Positions 8,631 through 17,150 of a DNA stretch of 64,000 nucleotides are shown here, piece after piece; within the stretch, counting starts at the first letter, position 1, and every line of letters starts with the position of its first letter. Source of the DNA: Variovorax sp. Root411 (lineage in GTDB: Bacteria; Pseudomonadota; Gammaproteobacteria; Burkholderiales; Burkholderiaceae_C). The notes below the pieces were generated by a model, which saw only the letters and a program-made list of their open reading frames with translations, made no database searches and had not been told where the DNA came from. The position numbers and the translations under genes were made by a program. Where the stretch lies: the NCBI RefSeq assembly GCF_001425205.1, contig NZ_LMDW01000001.1, positions 1,928 to 65,927 of the forward strand, written 5' to 3'.

Positions 8631-10127
8631 TTACTGGCCTGCGTTGCCCATCGCGCCAAGCGGCTTGCCGTTGACCTTCAGGTTGCCCTCGCTGAACTCG
8701 ACCTCACCGGTCACGTCGTCGCCGTCGCGCTTCACGAAACCCATGGTCTCGCCTTGCTCGACCAGGCCCGCCACCATTTCGGGCGGGGGCGTCTGGCCGC
8801 TCTCGGCGCCGGTTTCGGCCAGCTTCTCCAGCCACTTCATGGGCAGGCGCGCATGGGCCTTGAGCGCGCCGCGCTTCATCATCAGCGCGGTGCCCGGCAG
8901 TTGCAGGTCTTCGTCCGTCACGCCGGCCATGCTGACCGTGTAGCCGAGTTCGCCGCGCTTGCCGTCGATCTCGACCAGCATCTTGTCGAGGCCGGCTTCG
9001 GGGGCGTACTTGGCCATGGCCTTGAGGTCGGGAGCCAATTGCTCGGCCAGCGCCTGCATCGCGGCCTGGGAGGCCTTGCTGCCACCCTTGCCGCAGCCGT
9101 TGACGGCGGCGGACTGCATCCAGGCGTCGGCCAGCTTCTTGTAGCCGGCGGCGTGGATGCGGCGCGCGCTGCTGGTCAGCTCGAACTTGTCGATCTTCGT
9201 CTCGCCGATCTTGCCGGCGCCCTTGAGGGTGCCGCTCGACGCGTAGAGGCCGTCCTTGATGCTCGCGTCGGCCAGCAGGTCGATGCCCTGGAGCACGACG
9301 GTCGGCAGCGCCTTCGGTGTTTCGGCCGCAGCCGCACCGTCAGCGGCTGCCTTCTTCTTGATGGCGAACTCGAAGGTGTCGAGCCGGCCTTCGCTCTTGC
9401 CGGTGGCCAGGAACCAGCCGGCGCTGCTGTCCATGTCGGCCTTGGCGGTGAGCTTGCCCATCTTCATGGTGACGCCGCTGCGCGCGTCGCTGAAGTCCAG
9501 GCCGGGCACGGTCAGGTCGTAGTGTGCCTGGGTGCGTGCGGCGTTCACTTCCACGCGGGCCTGCGCGCCTTGCCATTCGAGCCGGCCCTTGCCTTCTTCG
9601 GCCAGCTTGGCCGGCGCGATGGCCAGGTCGGCCGTGAAGGCGCCGCTGAAGGCGACCTTGGTGTGCGCGCTCAGGGGCTTGGCCTTGCCGAAGAACTTCT
9701 CGGCATCGGCCTGCGCCTTGGCATCGAGCACCAGCTCGCTGTCGATGGTGGCTGCTGCCAGCGTGCCGCCGGCCAGCGGGCCGTGGTGGATGGTGTCGCG
9801 GATGGTGAGGCGCAATTGCTTCGGCGGCTTGATGCCGGCGTCTTCCTCGTCGTCTTCCTCCGCTTCCTCGCCCTCGGCGGGCTTGCTGGCGACCGCTGCG
9901 GCGGCATCGGGCGCACAGCCGATTTCCAGCGTCACGGTGCTGACGGCGCCGAGGAACCCGCGTTCGTACTTGCGCTCGGCCACGCGCACCAGCGCGGTCT
10001 GCTTGGGCAGCTCGTCGAAGGCGATGTCGTAGCGCGACTTGATCTGCGAACCGGCCCACCAGGTGCTGCCGCCGTAGGCAACGGCGATGGCCGCGGCCAG
10101 GACTCCCAAAACTGCTTTCTTGCTCAA
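8631..10127 (-). CDS. DUF945 (YdgA-like) family protein
   Basis: About 498 residues from the TTG at 10127, which begins LSKKAVLGVLAAAIAVAYGG, a typical signal-anchor start for this family. An in-frame ATG at 10172 would add 15 residues with no membrane feature and is the alternative. The exported part contains KSRYDIAFDELP and long beta-rich repeats typical of DUF945. It also has an acidic patch (GEEAEEDDEEDAG) and a C-terminal QTPPPEMVAGLVEQG segment. The family is periplasm-facing and anchored in the inner membrane; its function is unknown. Confidence 0.8.
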   Translation of the reverse strand: MSKKAVLGVLAAAIAVAYGGSTWWAGSQIKSRYDIAFDELPKQTALVRVAERKYERGFLGAVSTVTLEIGCAPDAAAAVASKPAEGEEAEEDDEEDAGIKPPKQLRLTIRDTIHHGPLAGGTLAAATIDSELVLDAKAQADAEKFFGKAKPLSAHTKVAFSGAFTADLAIAPAKLAEEGKGRLEWQGAQARVEVNAARTQAHYDLTVPGLDFSDARSGVTMKMGKLTAKADMDSSAGWFLATGKSEGRLDTFEFAIKKKAAADGAAAAETPKALPTVVLQGIDLLADASIKDGLYASSGTLKGAGKIGETKIDKFELTSSARRIHAAGYKKLADAWMQSAAVNGCGKGGSKASQAAMQALAEQLAPDLKAMAKYAPEAGLDKMLVEIDGKRGELGYTVSMAGVTDEDLQLPGTALMMKRGALKAHARLPMKWLEKLAETGAESGQTPPPEMVAGLVEQGETMGFVKRDGDDVTGEVEFSEGNLKVNGKPLGAMGNAGQ

Positions 10128-10482
10128 GGCTTGCTTTCTTTTTGCGAATGATCGGATAGGCCCCGCCGCCATATGGGCAAACACATGGACGAAGGCTCTG
10201 GCCCGCGCCGCCCCCTCAGGCAACGCCGGGCGATGCTAACGGAGTTGGCCGGCACGTCAGGACATCGCCCGCGCCTGCGAGTTCTCTATACAATCGCGCG
10301 CCTGTTCCGGCAGCCATGTCCAGTTCCCATGGGCAAGATGTGGCTTCCGGCACGGGGCGCCATACGTTACTGGTGGGCTTTCGGGGGTATAACCCCGGGG
10401 TTCGCCACTGGCGAGCACCCCGACAACGGGGAGCCTGCGTGGCCTGAAAGCTGCAAGGGGCTCCCATGGGAGGAGACACCCA
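10128..10482 (+). promoter_or_regulatory. Intergenic region and structured leader of dksA
   Basis: These 355 bases separate the DUF945 gene from dksA. TATACAAT at 10287-10294 is a good -10 box, but no convincing -35 is visible. A transcript from there would have a leader of about 190 nt. It contains GGGGT/ACCCC around ATA (10384-10396) and a second stem, GGGAGCC (10429-10435) with GGCTCCC (10459-10465), ending just before the AGGAGA ribosome site at 10471. The second hairpin could influence translation initiation; this is inference. No gene is supported here. Confidence 0.4.
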
Positions 10483-11496
10483 GTGAAAGCGCGTTCCAGT
10501 TCGTCCAAGGAGCCAGTCACCGTGAAGAAACCCGCCGCCAAGGCCACGCCAGCACCCAAGCCCGCCGCAAAGAAGGCGCCGGCTGCGAAGCAGGCTGTAC
10601 CTGCGGTCAGGAAGGTTTCTGCCACCGCACATGGCCCTGTCGCGAAGGAGAAAAGCGCGCCGTCCAAAAAGCCCGCAGCACCACCGGCCAAGGCCGCGAC
10701 CGCTGCGACCAAGAAGTCCGCCAAGCCTGCAACTGCCGCCACCCGGACCGCAGGCGCGGGCTCATCGTCATCCAAACCCGTCGGCCGCCCTGCTGCCGTT
10801 CCTTCTGCCCCCCGGATCCCCATGAAAAAAACGGCTGCCGCCTCCACTTCCGCCCCGGCGACACCCTCGATGCCCGCTCAAACCGCCACGCCCGCACCCG
10901 CCGCGCGTGGTGGCCGTGTGTCCCGGCTGTCGCAACTGACCGTGCCCTCGATGCCGCAATCCGTGGCATCGACCGCTGCCAAGTCCAGCTTCTCGCAGGC
11001 GCCTTCCACCGCGCTGGTGCCGCCGCCGCCCCTGGCCGTGAAGAAAGATCCGAAGCTGGCCAACAACTGGAAGACCAAGACGCCCGCCGAGCTGAGCGAT
11101 GCCGAAGTCATCGCCATGCCCGACGACGAGTACATGAACGACAAGCAGATGGCGTTCTTCCGCCTGAAGCTCGAGGAACTCAAGCGCGGCATCCTCGAGA
11201 ACGCCGGCGAGACCACCGAGCACCTGCGTGAAGACACGGTGGTCGTGCCCGATCCGGCCGACCGCGCCACCATCGAGGAAGAACACGCCCTCGAGCTGCG
11301 CACCCGCGACCGCGAACGCAAGCTGCTGAAGAAGATCGAGCAGTCGATCCAGCGCATCGACGCCGGCGACTACGGCTACTGCGACGAAACCGGCGAACCC
11401 ATCGGTGTCGGCCGCCTGCTGGCCCGCCCAACGGCCACGCTGTCGCTCGAAGCGCAGCAGCGCCGCGAGCTCAAGCAGAAGATGTTCGGGGATTGA
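10483..11496 (+). CDS. dksA: RNA polymerase-binding transcription factor DksA with long basic N-terminal tail
   Basis: A 337-residue protein from a GTG with AGGAGA upstream. Residues from about 205 on form the DksA core: the coiled coil with DPADRATIEEEHALELRTRDRERK, then the globular end DYGYCDETGEPIGVGRLLARPTAT. DksA binds the RNA polymerase secondary channel and with ppGpp drives the stringent response. Of the four zinc-ligand positions only Cys300 remains; the others are Thr, Ser and Ala, as in zinc-independent DksA proteins. The first 190 or so residues are a low-complexity Lys/Ala/Pro/Ser tail absent from E. coli DksA (151 residues), resembling the H1-like protein at 61577. Confidence 0.93.
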   Translation: MKARSSSSKEPVTVKKPAAKATPAPKPAAKKAPAAKQAVPAVRKVSATAHGPVAKEKSAPSKKPAAPPAKAATAATKKSAKPATAATRTAGAGSSSSKPVGRPAAVPSAPRIPMKKTAAASTSAPATPSMPAQTATPAPAARGGRVSRLSQLTVPSMPQSVASTAAKSSFSQAPSTALVPPPPLAVKKDPKLANNWKTKTPAELSDAEVIAMPDDEYMNDKQMAFFRLKLEELKRGILENAGETTEHLREDTVVVPDPADRATIEEEHALELRTRDRERKLLKKIEQSIQRIDAGDYGYCDETGEPIGVGRLLARPTATLSLEAQQRRELKQKMFGD

Positions 11497-11545
11497 CACA
11501 GGGTCAAGGTAGATAGAAACCAGCGTCTTCGATAGCCTTCGCCGA

Positions 11546-13219
11546 ATGCCAAAGGAAGAATCGGGCCGCCTTTTTTCAAAGGTGGCCAAGTTTGTCCGCA
11601 ATCCCCTGAAGGATTGGTCGGAGCTGGATGCCCCTGCCGCCGCCTCGACCTCGGACTCCTCGCTGCCCGCGCAGACCTACAGCCGCGAGATGCTGAAGGA
11701 GATGATCGAGCGGCGCCAGCGCAACGATTTCGTGCGCCGGCGCGAGTTCGACATGCTGCGCAAGCTGCGCCAGCGCGAGGCCGCGGCCCATGCCTTCGAG
11801 GCGACGGTCACGCCGTCCTCGTTCAACCTCAACAGCTCCTCCGAGGGATCGGAGGGCCGCGCGCTCACGCTCAAGAAGATCGACGAGATCGAGCAGCAGA
11901 TGTCGCAGCAGTGGTGGAAAGGGCGGGGTCCGAACGGCGAAACGCTGGTCAACCCGCCGCCCGACGCCGGCGCCGAGACGCTGCCGCCGGTGCACACCGA
12001 CGAGCTGCTGGCCGAGCCTGCCGTGCTGTTGCCCGTTCCGGCGGCCGCTGAGGCCGGTGGCAGCCCGGACGCGGCCGCCGGCGGCGTGCCGCTGATGTCG
12101 TCGCGCCTCGCGCACGACGGCGCGCTCGAAGAGGCGGTGATCCGCTTCGCGCACGGCGACGACACCGGCGCTGAAGCCATCCTGCTGCAGGCCCTGGCCT
12201 CCGAGAGCGCGCCGGCCACCGAGGACGGCCACGACAACGCCGCCGCCGAACGCGACGACAGCCGCTGGCGCGCCCTGTTCGATCTGTACCGTGCAACTGG
12301 CGATGCCGCCAAGTTCGCGGCCGCCCGCATGCGCTACGCGCAACGCATGCGGCGCATGGGCCCCGACTGGGTGTCGCTCGAAGAACTGGCCCGCAGCGTC
12401 AAGGCCGTGACCGCCAGCGAAGAGGCCGCCGAGGCGGCTGCCGAAGGCGGTGCCGCCCATGCCGATTGGACCTGCCCCGCGCGCCTGGCGCGCGAAGGCC
12501 TCATGGAACTCACCCGTGCGCTGTCGAAGGCGGGCGCGGTGTGGACGCTCGACTGGCGCGGGCTGCACGCCATCGAGCCCGAGGCGGCCGCGCCGCTGCG
12601 CGTGCTGTTCGCGCACTGGGCCGATTCGCCGGTCCAACTGCGCTTCATGGGCACGGCGCAACTGCTGGCCGTGCTGTCCGAGGCTGCGCCCAACAACGAG
12701 CGCGGCACCGACGACGTCTGGTGGCAATTGCACCTCGCGGCGCTGCGCATGATGCACCTGCCCGACGACTTCGAGCTGGTCGCGCTCAACTACTGCATCA
12801 CCTATGAGGTGTCGCCACCCGCCTGGCAGGACCCGTGCGGCGAATGCACCACGCTGGCCGCGCCGCCCGCGAGTCGGTCCAACTCGGTCTGGTCGCTGCT
12901 GTCGGTCGGTGGCGATTCCGAGAGCTTCCCGTCCACCGAAAGCGGTTTTGCCGCGCTGGCGGGTGACCTGCGGGGCGAGTCGCTGTCGAACTGGCAACGG
13001 CTGGACAATGACCTGCGCCACACCACGGCGCCCGTCATTTCCTGTGCGGCGCTGCTGCGCATGGACCTGGCCGCCGCCGGCACGCTGCTGAGCTGGGTGC
13101 GTGCGCGCGATGCCAACGGCGAGCGCGTGCAGTTCGTCGACGCGCATCGCTTGATAGCCGCCTTGTTCAACCTGGTAGGCATTGCCGATCACGCCACGGT
13201 GGCGGTTAGAAAAAACTAA
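11546..13219 (+). CDS. STAS-domain protein with FimV-like middle region
   Basis: A 557-residue cytosolic-looking protein. The N-terminal part is charged and helical ([21 protein letters not shown]). The middle ([29 protein letters not shown]) resembles the tetratricopeptide-like piece seen in FimV-type proteins. The C-terminal 150 residues form a STAS-like domain ending [19 protein letters not shown]. An earlier stretch ([23 protein letters not shown]) looks like a second STAS-like copy around residue 330. STAS domains usually bind nucleotides or partner regulators. It precedes hslVU by about 50 nt; a functional link is not shown. Confidence 0.65.
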   Translation: MPKEESGRLFSKVAKFVRNPLKDWSELDAPAAASTSDSSLPAQTYSREMLKEMIERRQRNDFVRRREFDMLRKLRQREAAAHAFEATVTPSSFNLNSSSEGSEGRALTLKKIDEIEQQMSQQWWKGRGPNGETLVNPPPDAGAETLPPVHTDELLAEPAVLLPVPAAAEAGGSPDAAAGGVPLMSSRLAHDGALEEAVIRFAHGDDTGAEAILLQALASESAPATEDGHDNAAAERDDSRWRALFDLYRATGDAAKFAAARMRYAQRMRRMGPDWVSLEELARSVKAVTASEEAAEAAAEGGAAHADWTCPARLAREGLMELTRALSKAGAVWTLDWRGLHAIEPEAAAPLRVLFAHWADSPVQLRFMGTAQLLAVLSEAAPNNERGTDDVWWQLHLAALRMMHLPDDFELVALNYCITYEVSPPAWQDPCGECTTLAAPPASRSNSVWSLLSVGGDSESFPSTESGFAALAGDLRGESLSNWQRLDNDLRHTTAPVISCAALLRMDLAAAGTLLSWVRARDANGERVQFVDAHRLIAALFNLVGIADHATVAVRKN

Positions 13220-13274
13220 ACCCGCGCCGCCTCTCGGCGGTTGCATTGCCGCCGCGCACCCCCAGATGGCTGCG

Positions 13275-13820
13275 ATGGAACAGTTTCACGGCACCACCAT
13301 CGTGAGCGTGCGCCGCAAGACCCCCCAAGGCGACCAGGTCGCCATCGGCGGGGACGGGCAGGTCACTCTCGGCAACATCGTCATCAAGGGCACGGCGCGC
13401 AAGGTGCGGCGGCTCTATCACGGCAAGGTACTCGCAGGCTTTGCCGGCGCCACGGCCGATGCCTTCACGCTCTTCGAGCGCTTCGAGGCCAAGCTCGAAA
13501 AGCACCAGGGGCACCTGACCCGCGCGGCCGTCGAGCTCACGAAAGACTGGCGCACCGACCGCGTGCTGCGCAAGCTCGAAGCCATGCTCGCCGTGGCCGA
13601 CGCAACCACGTCGCTCATCATCACAGGCAACGGCGACGTGCTGGAGCCCGAAGACGGCGTGATCGCCATCGGGTCGGGCGGCGCGTACGCCCAGTCGGCG
13701 GCCAAGGCGCTGATCGACAACACCGAACTCTCGGCCGAGCAGATCGTGCGCAAATCGCTGGCGATCGCCGGAGAAATCTGCATTTACACGAACATGAACC
13801 ACACGGTGGAAGCGCTCTGA
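13275..13820 (+). CDS. hslV: ATP-dependent protease peptidase subunit HslV
   Basis: A 181-residue proteasome-like subunit. The catalytic threonine lies in [10 protein letters not shown], so a short propeptide (MEQFHG) must be removed; E. coli HslV removes only Met. [22 protein letters not shown] and the C-terminal [14 protein letters not shown] are typical of the family. An in-frame ATG at 13266 would add three residues; neither start has a strong ribosome site. HslV forms the double-ring chamber of the HslUV protease with the product of the next gene, which starts 2 nt after its stop. Confidence 0.96.
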   Translation: MEQFHGTTIVSVRRKTPQGDQVAIGGDGQVTLGNIVIKGTARKVRRLYHGKVLAGFAGATADAFTLFERFEAKLEKHQGHLTRAAVELTKDWRTDRVLRKLEAMLAVADATTSLIITGNGDVLEPEDGVIAIGSGGAYAQSAAKALIDNTELSAEQIVRKSLAIAGEICIYTNMNHTVEAL

Positions 13821-13822
13821 CC

Positions 13823-15151
13823 ATGTCCATGACCCCCCAGGAAATCGTCTCCGAGCTCGACAACCACATCGTCGGCCAGCCCGCCGCCAAGCGCGCCGTG
13901 GCCATCGCCATGCGCAACCGCTGGCGCCGCCAGCAGGTCGGCGACACGCTGCGCCATGAGATCACGCCGAAGAACATCCTCATGATCGGCCCCACGGGCG
14001 TGGGCAAGACCGAAATCGCACGTCGGCTGGCGCGTCTGGCCGACGCGCCTTTCATCAAGGTCGAGGCCACCAAGTTCACCGAGGTGGGCTACGTGGGCAA
14101 GGACGTCGATTCGATCATTCGCGACCTCGCCGAAATCGCGGTCAAGCAGACGCGCGAATCCGAGAGCATCAAGGTGCGCGCGCGTGCCGAAGACGCCGCC
14201 GAGGAGCGCATCCTCGACGTGCTGCTGCCCCCGGCGCGCGGCGCCGACGGCGCAACGCCTGCGCTGGACGGCCCCAACCCCACGCGCCAGGCGTTCCGCA
14301 AGAAGCTGCGCGAGCATCAGCTCGACGACAAGGAAATCGAGCTCGACCTCGCCGAGGCCCGCGCCCCGCTCGAAATCATGGGCCCGGCCGGCATGGAGGA
14401 AATGACCGAGCAGCTGCGCGGCATGTTCGGCCAGATGGGCGGCGCCAAGCGCAAGACGCGCAAGCTCAAGATCGCCGAGGCGATGCGCCTGCTGATCGAC
14501 GAAGAGGCTGCCAAGCTGGTCAACGAGGACGAGATCCGCGCGCAGGCCATCACCAACGCAGAGCAGAACGGCATCGTCTTCATCGACGAGATCGACAAGG
14601 TCGCCACCCGCAGCGAGGCGCAGGGCTCCGACGTGTCGCGCCAGGGCGTGCAGCGCGACCTGCTGCCGCTGGTGGAAGGCACGGCGGTCACCACCAAGTA
14701 CGGCGTGGTGCGCACCGACCACATGCTGTTCATTGCGAGCGGCGCGTTCCATCTGAGCAAGCCCAGCGATCTCATTCCCGAGCTTCAGGGGCGCTTTCCG
14801 ATCCGCGTCGAGCTGCAGTCGCTGTCGGTGGCGGACTTCGAAAGCATCCTCACGCAGACCCGCGCGTCGCTCGTGAAGCAGTACCAGGCGCTGCTCGCCA
14901 CCGAGGGCGTGACGTTGGAATTCACGCCCGAGGGCGTGAACCGGCTGGCCGCCATCGCCTTCGAGGTGAACGAGCGCACGGAGAACATCGGCGCGCGCCG
15001 CCTGTCGACCGTGATGGAGCGCCTGCTGGATGAGGTAAGCTTCGACGCGACCCGCCTCGAAGGGCAATCGATCCGCATCGATGCCGCCTATGTCGACGAG
15101 CGCCTCGCGGCACTAAGTCACGACGAAGACCTTTCGCGCTTCATTCTCTGA
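13823..15151 (+). CDS. hslU: ATP-dependent protease ATPase subunit HslU
   Basis: A 442-residue AAA+ unfoldase of the HslUV heat-shock protease. Walker A is GPTGVGKT at residues 56-63. Walker B is IVFIDEIDK near residue 250. The pore loop is in [10 protein letters not shown], and the C-terminus ends in RFIL, which docks into HslV. The I-domain (about residues 110-240) carries [21 protein letters not shown]. The ATG at 13829 (MTPQEIV) is an alternative start two codons later. It forms an operon with hslV. Confidence 0.97.
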   Translation: MSMTPQEIVSELDNHIVGQPAAKRAVAIAMRNRWRRQQVGDTLRHEITPKNILMIGPTGVGKTEIARRLARLADAPFIKVEATKFTEVGYVGKDVDSIIRDLAEIAVKQTRESESIKVRARAEDAAEERILDVLLPPARGADGATPALDGPNPTRQAFRKKLREHQLDDKEIELDLAEARAPLEIMGPAGMEEMTEQLRGMFGQMGGAKRKTRKLKIAEAMRLLIDEEAAKLVNEDEIRAQAITNAEQNGIVFIDEIDKVATRSEAQGSDVSRQGVQRDLLPLVEGTAVTTKYGVVRTDHMLFIASGAFHLSKPSDLIPELQGRFPIRVELQSLSVADFESILTQTRASLVKQYQALLATEGVTLEFTPEGVNRLAAIAFEVNERTENIGARRLSTVMERLLDEVSFDATRLEGQSIRIDAAYVDERLAALSHDEDLSRFIL

Positions 15152-15163
15152 AGCCGCTTCTCC

Positions 15164-15181
15164 TCCCCCTGTAACGGGGGA
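15164..15181 (+). other. Short hairpin after hslU
   Basis: TCCCCC (15164-15169), loop TGTAAC, GGGGGA (15176-15181). The perfect 6-bp stem lies 12 nt after the hslU stop. No T-run follows, so it is at best a weak terminator or an RNA-stabilising hairpin. Confidence 0.35.
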
Positions 15182-15308
15182 ATCCTTCACGCATCACATT
15201 CACTGCGTGGGCTAAGTACTTCATTCTCAACGAAATTCGCCGATTTCAAGGATTTGGAATCGGCGCTAAGTCGTTGATTCCATTACAAAAAATAGCCCAA
15301 ACGGCCAG

Positions 15309-15336
15309 TTGCTTCTGAAGTGTTTCCTGCTACAGT
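15309..15336 (+). promoter_or_regulatory. Sigma70-type promoter of the dcw cluster
   Basis: TTGCTT (15309-15314), a 16-nt spacer and TACAGT (15331-15336). It lies in an AT-richer intergenic stretch, about 85 nt before mraZ. The -10 box runs into the first MraZ box, so MraZ binding would directly hinder or follow polymerase binding. This is the only clear promoter seen for the cluster start. Confidence 0.6.
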
Positions 15337-15369
15337 GCAAAAAAGTGCAGTTAAGTGGGAAAAAGTGCG
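15335..15369 (+). promoter_or_regulatory. MraZ-box array (four direct repeats, 10-nt period)
   Basis: GTGCA at 15335, GTGCA at 15345, GTGGG at 15355 and GTGCG at 15365 are separated by exact 5-nt spacers; an off-register GTGCC follows at 15374. MraZ of other bacteria binds direct repeats of a GTG-G-type pentamer with 5-nt spacing upstream of its own gene. The spacing and position here match, so this is read as the autoregulatory operator of the dcw cluster. Confidence 0.75.
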
Positions 15370-15422
15370 GGTAGTGCCTCTTTCAGGTGCTGCAGCACTC
15401 CCAACACAGGGGTTTCGTGGTC

Positions 15423-15851
15423 GTGTTTCAAGGCGCTTCATCGCTCAGTCTGGATGCCAAGGGGCGGCTCTCCGTGCCGACCCGGCATCGTGACGTCCTG
15501 AGCGCAACGGCAGGCGGCCAGCTCACGATCACCAAGCATCCGCACGGATGCCTGATGGTGTTCCCCCGTCCCGAATGGGAAAAATTCCGCGAGCGCATCG
15601 CCGCGCTGCCGATGTCGGCGCAGTGGTGGAAGCGCGTCTTCCTGGGCAACGCCATGGACGTCGAGATGGACGGCACGGGCCGCATCCTGGTGTCGCCCGA
15701 GCTGCGCGCGGCCACCGGCATTGCCCGCGACACGCTGCTGCTGGGCATGGGCAACCACTTCGAGCTGTGGGACAAGGCCACCTACGAGGCCAAGGAGGCC
15801 GAGGCCACCCAGGGCGAGATGCCGGATGTGTTTCAGGACTTCGCGTTCTGA
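15423..15851 (+). CDS. mraZ: Transcriptional regulator MraZ
   Basis: A 142-residue AbrB-fold regulator that represses the dcw operon. The two family DxxxR motifs are present: [10 protein letters not shown] near residue 10 and [14 protein letters not shown] near residue 85. The GTG at 15423 is chosen because [16 protein letters not shown] aligns with the usual MFQGxxxLxLDxKGR start and gives a normal length. Upstream in-frame starts would add residues not seen in the family. The array of four MraZ boxes lies 54-88 nt upstream. Confidence 0.95.
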   Translation: MFQGASSLSLDAKGRLSVPTRHRDVLSATAGGQLTITKHPHGCLMVFPRPEWEKFRERIAALPMSAQWWKRVFLGNAMDVEMDGTGRILVSPELRAATGIARDTLLLGMGNHFELWDKATYEAKEAEATQGEMPDVFQDFAF

Positions 15852-15859
15852 GGACTCAC

Positions 15860-16783
15860 GTGAACACCCCATGGACCCATACGACCGTCTTGCTGAACGA
15901 GGCGGTGGAAGCCGTTCTTTCCGGCAACACGGCGGCAACCGGCACCTACGTGGACGCCACTTTCGGTCGGGGAGGGCATGCGCGTGCAATCCTCTCCAGG
16001 CTGGCGCCGGAGGGCAGGCTGATCGCATTCGACAAGGATGCGGAAGCAGTGGCCGAAGCAGCGCGCATCTCCGATGCGCGTTTTTCCATCCGCCATCAGG
16101 GATTCCGCTCGCTGGGCGAATTGCCCGATGCGAGCGTCGACGGCCTGCTGATGGACCTGGGCGTGAGTTCGCCGCAAATCGACAACCCGGTGCGCGGTTT
16201 CAGTTTTCGTTTCGACGGTCCGCTCGACATGCGCATGGACACCACGCGCGGCGAGAGCGTGGCCGAATGGCTGGCAACGGCCGAACTTTCACAAATTGCA
16301 GAGGTGATCCGTGACTATGGCGAAGAACGGTTTGCTGTTCAGATTGCAAAGGCGATTGTTGCTCGCAGACAAGAACGGGGCGCAATTTCAACCACCACCG
16401 AACTGGCCGAGCTCGTGGCTGGCACGGTCAAAACCCGCGAGCAGGGCCAGAACCCTGCAACGCGCACATTTCAGGCTTTTCGGATTTTCATCAACGCCGA
16501 GCTTGAAGAGCTGCAACAGGCGCTAGAGGCCAGCCTGTCCGTGCTCAAGCCCCAGGGACGGCTCGCGGTGATCAGCTTCCACTCGCTGGAAGACCGCATC
16601 GTGAAGCAGTTCATCGCCAAGCACTCGAAGGAGGTCTACGACCGCCGCGCGCCGTTTGCCGCCCCGAAGGTCATGAAATTGCGCGCCCTGGAGCGCATCA
16701 AGCCCTCCGACGCCGAGGTAAGAGGCAATCCGCGCTCGCGCAGCGCCATTCTTCGCGTCGCCGAGCGCACCGAGGCGCCCTGA
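15860..16783 (+). CDS. rsmH: 16S rRNA (cytosine(1402)-N4)-methyltransferase RsmH
   Basis: A 307-residue methyltransferase, also known as MraW. From the GTG at 15860 it begins with [10 protein letters not shown], has the SAM site [24 protein letters not shown] and the conserved [15 protein letters not shown], and ends with [15 protein letters not shown] and [10 protein letters not shown]. It methylates N4 of C1402 in 16S rRNA. It starts 8 nt after mraZ, its usual partner. Confidence 0.97.
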   Translation: MNTPWTHTTVLLNEAVEAVLSGNTAATGTYVDATFGRGGHARAILSRLAPEGRLIAFDKDAEAVAEAARISDARFSIRHQGFRSLGELPDASVDGLLMDLGVSSPQIDNPVRGFSFRFDGPLDMRMDTTRGESVAEWLATAELSQIAEVIRDYGEERFAVQIAKAIVARRQERGAISTTTELAELVAGTVKTREQGQNPATRTFQAFRIFINAELEELQQALEASLSVLKPQGRLAVISFHSLEDRIVKQFIAKHSKEVYDRRAPFAAPKVMKLRALERIKPSDAEVRGNPRSRSAILRVAERTEAP

Positions 16784-16784
16784 C

Positions 16785-17150
16785 ATGGCGCGCATCAACC
16801 TGCTCCTGCTGATGGCCGTCATTGCGACGGCGCTGTACCTCGTGCACACGCAGTACCTCTCGCGCCAGCTCTATACCGAGCTCGATCGCGTGCAGCAGGA
16901 TGCCCGCCGCCTGGAAACCGACCGCGACCGCCTGCAGGTCGAGAAGCGCGCACAGGCCACGCCGCTGCGCGTCGAGAAGCTCGCCAAGGAGCAACTGCAG
17001 ATGCGCACCACCTCGCCGGCGATCACGCAGTACGTGCGTCCGGACGGCACGGTGATCCCGGCCGTTGCGCCCATTGCGCCCGTTGCGCCCGCACCGGCCC
17101 CGCCCAAGCCGGCCACCAAGCCGGCCACCGCAGCGAGGGCCGCACGATGA
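16785..17150 (+). CDS. ftsL: Cell division protein FtsL
   Basis: A 121-residue bitopic protein. A hydrophobic helix at about residues 4-20 is followed by a periplasmic coiled coil (LYTELDRVQQDARRLETDRDRL) and the family's KLAKEQLQMR region. The last 30 residues are a Pro/Ala tail. FtsL forms the FtsQLB complex that activates FtsWI septal synthesis. It starts 1 nt after the rsmH stop and overlaps ftsI by 4 nt. Confidence 0.92.
   Translation: MARINLLLLMAVIATALYLVHTQYLSRQLYTELDRVQQDARRLETDRDRLQVEKRAQATPLRVEKLAKEQLQMRTTSPAITQYVRPDGTVIPAVAPIAPVAPAPAPPKPATKPATAARAAR

Noticed and set aside
10320..10482. Riboswitch (SAH or similar) upstream of dksA
   Set aside because: The stems do not show the conserved core I would expect of a known riboswitch class, and dksA is not a usual target.
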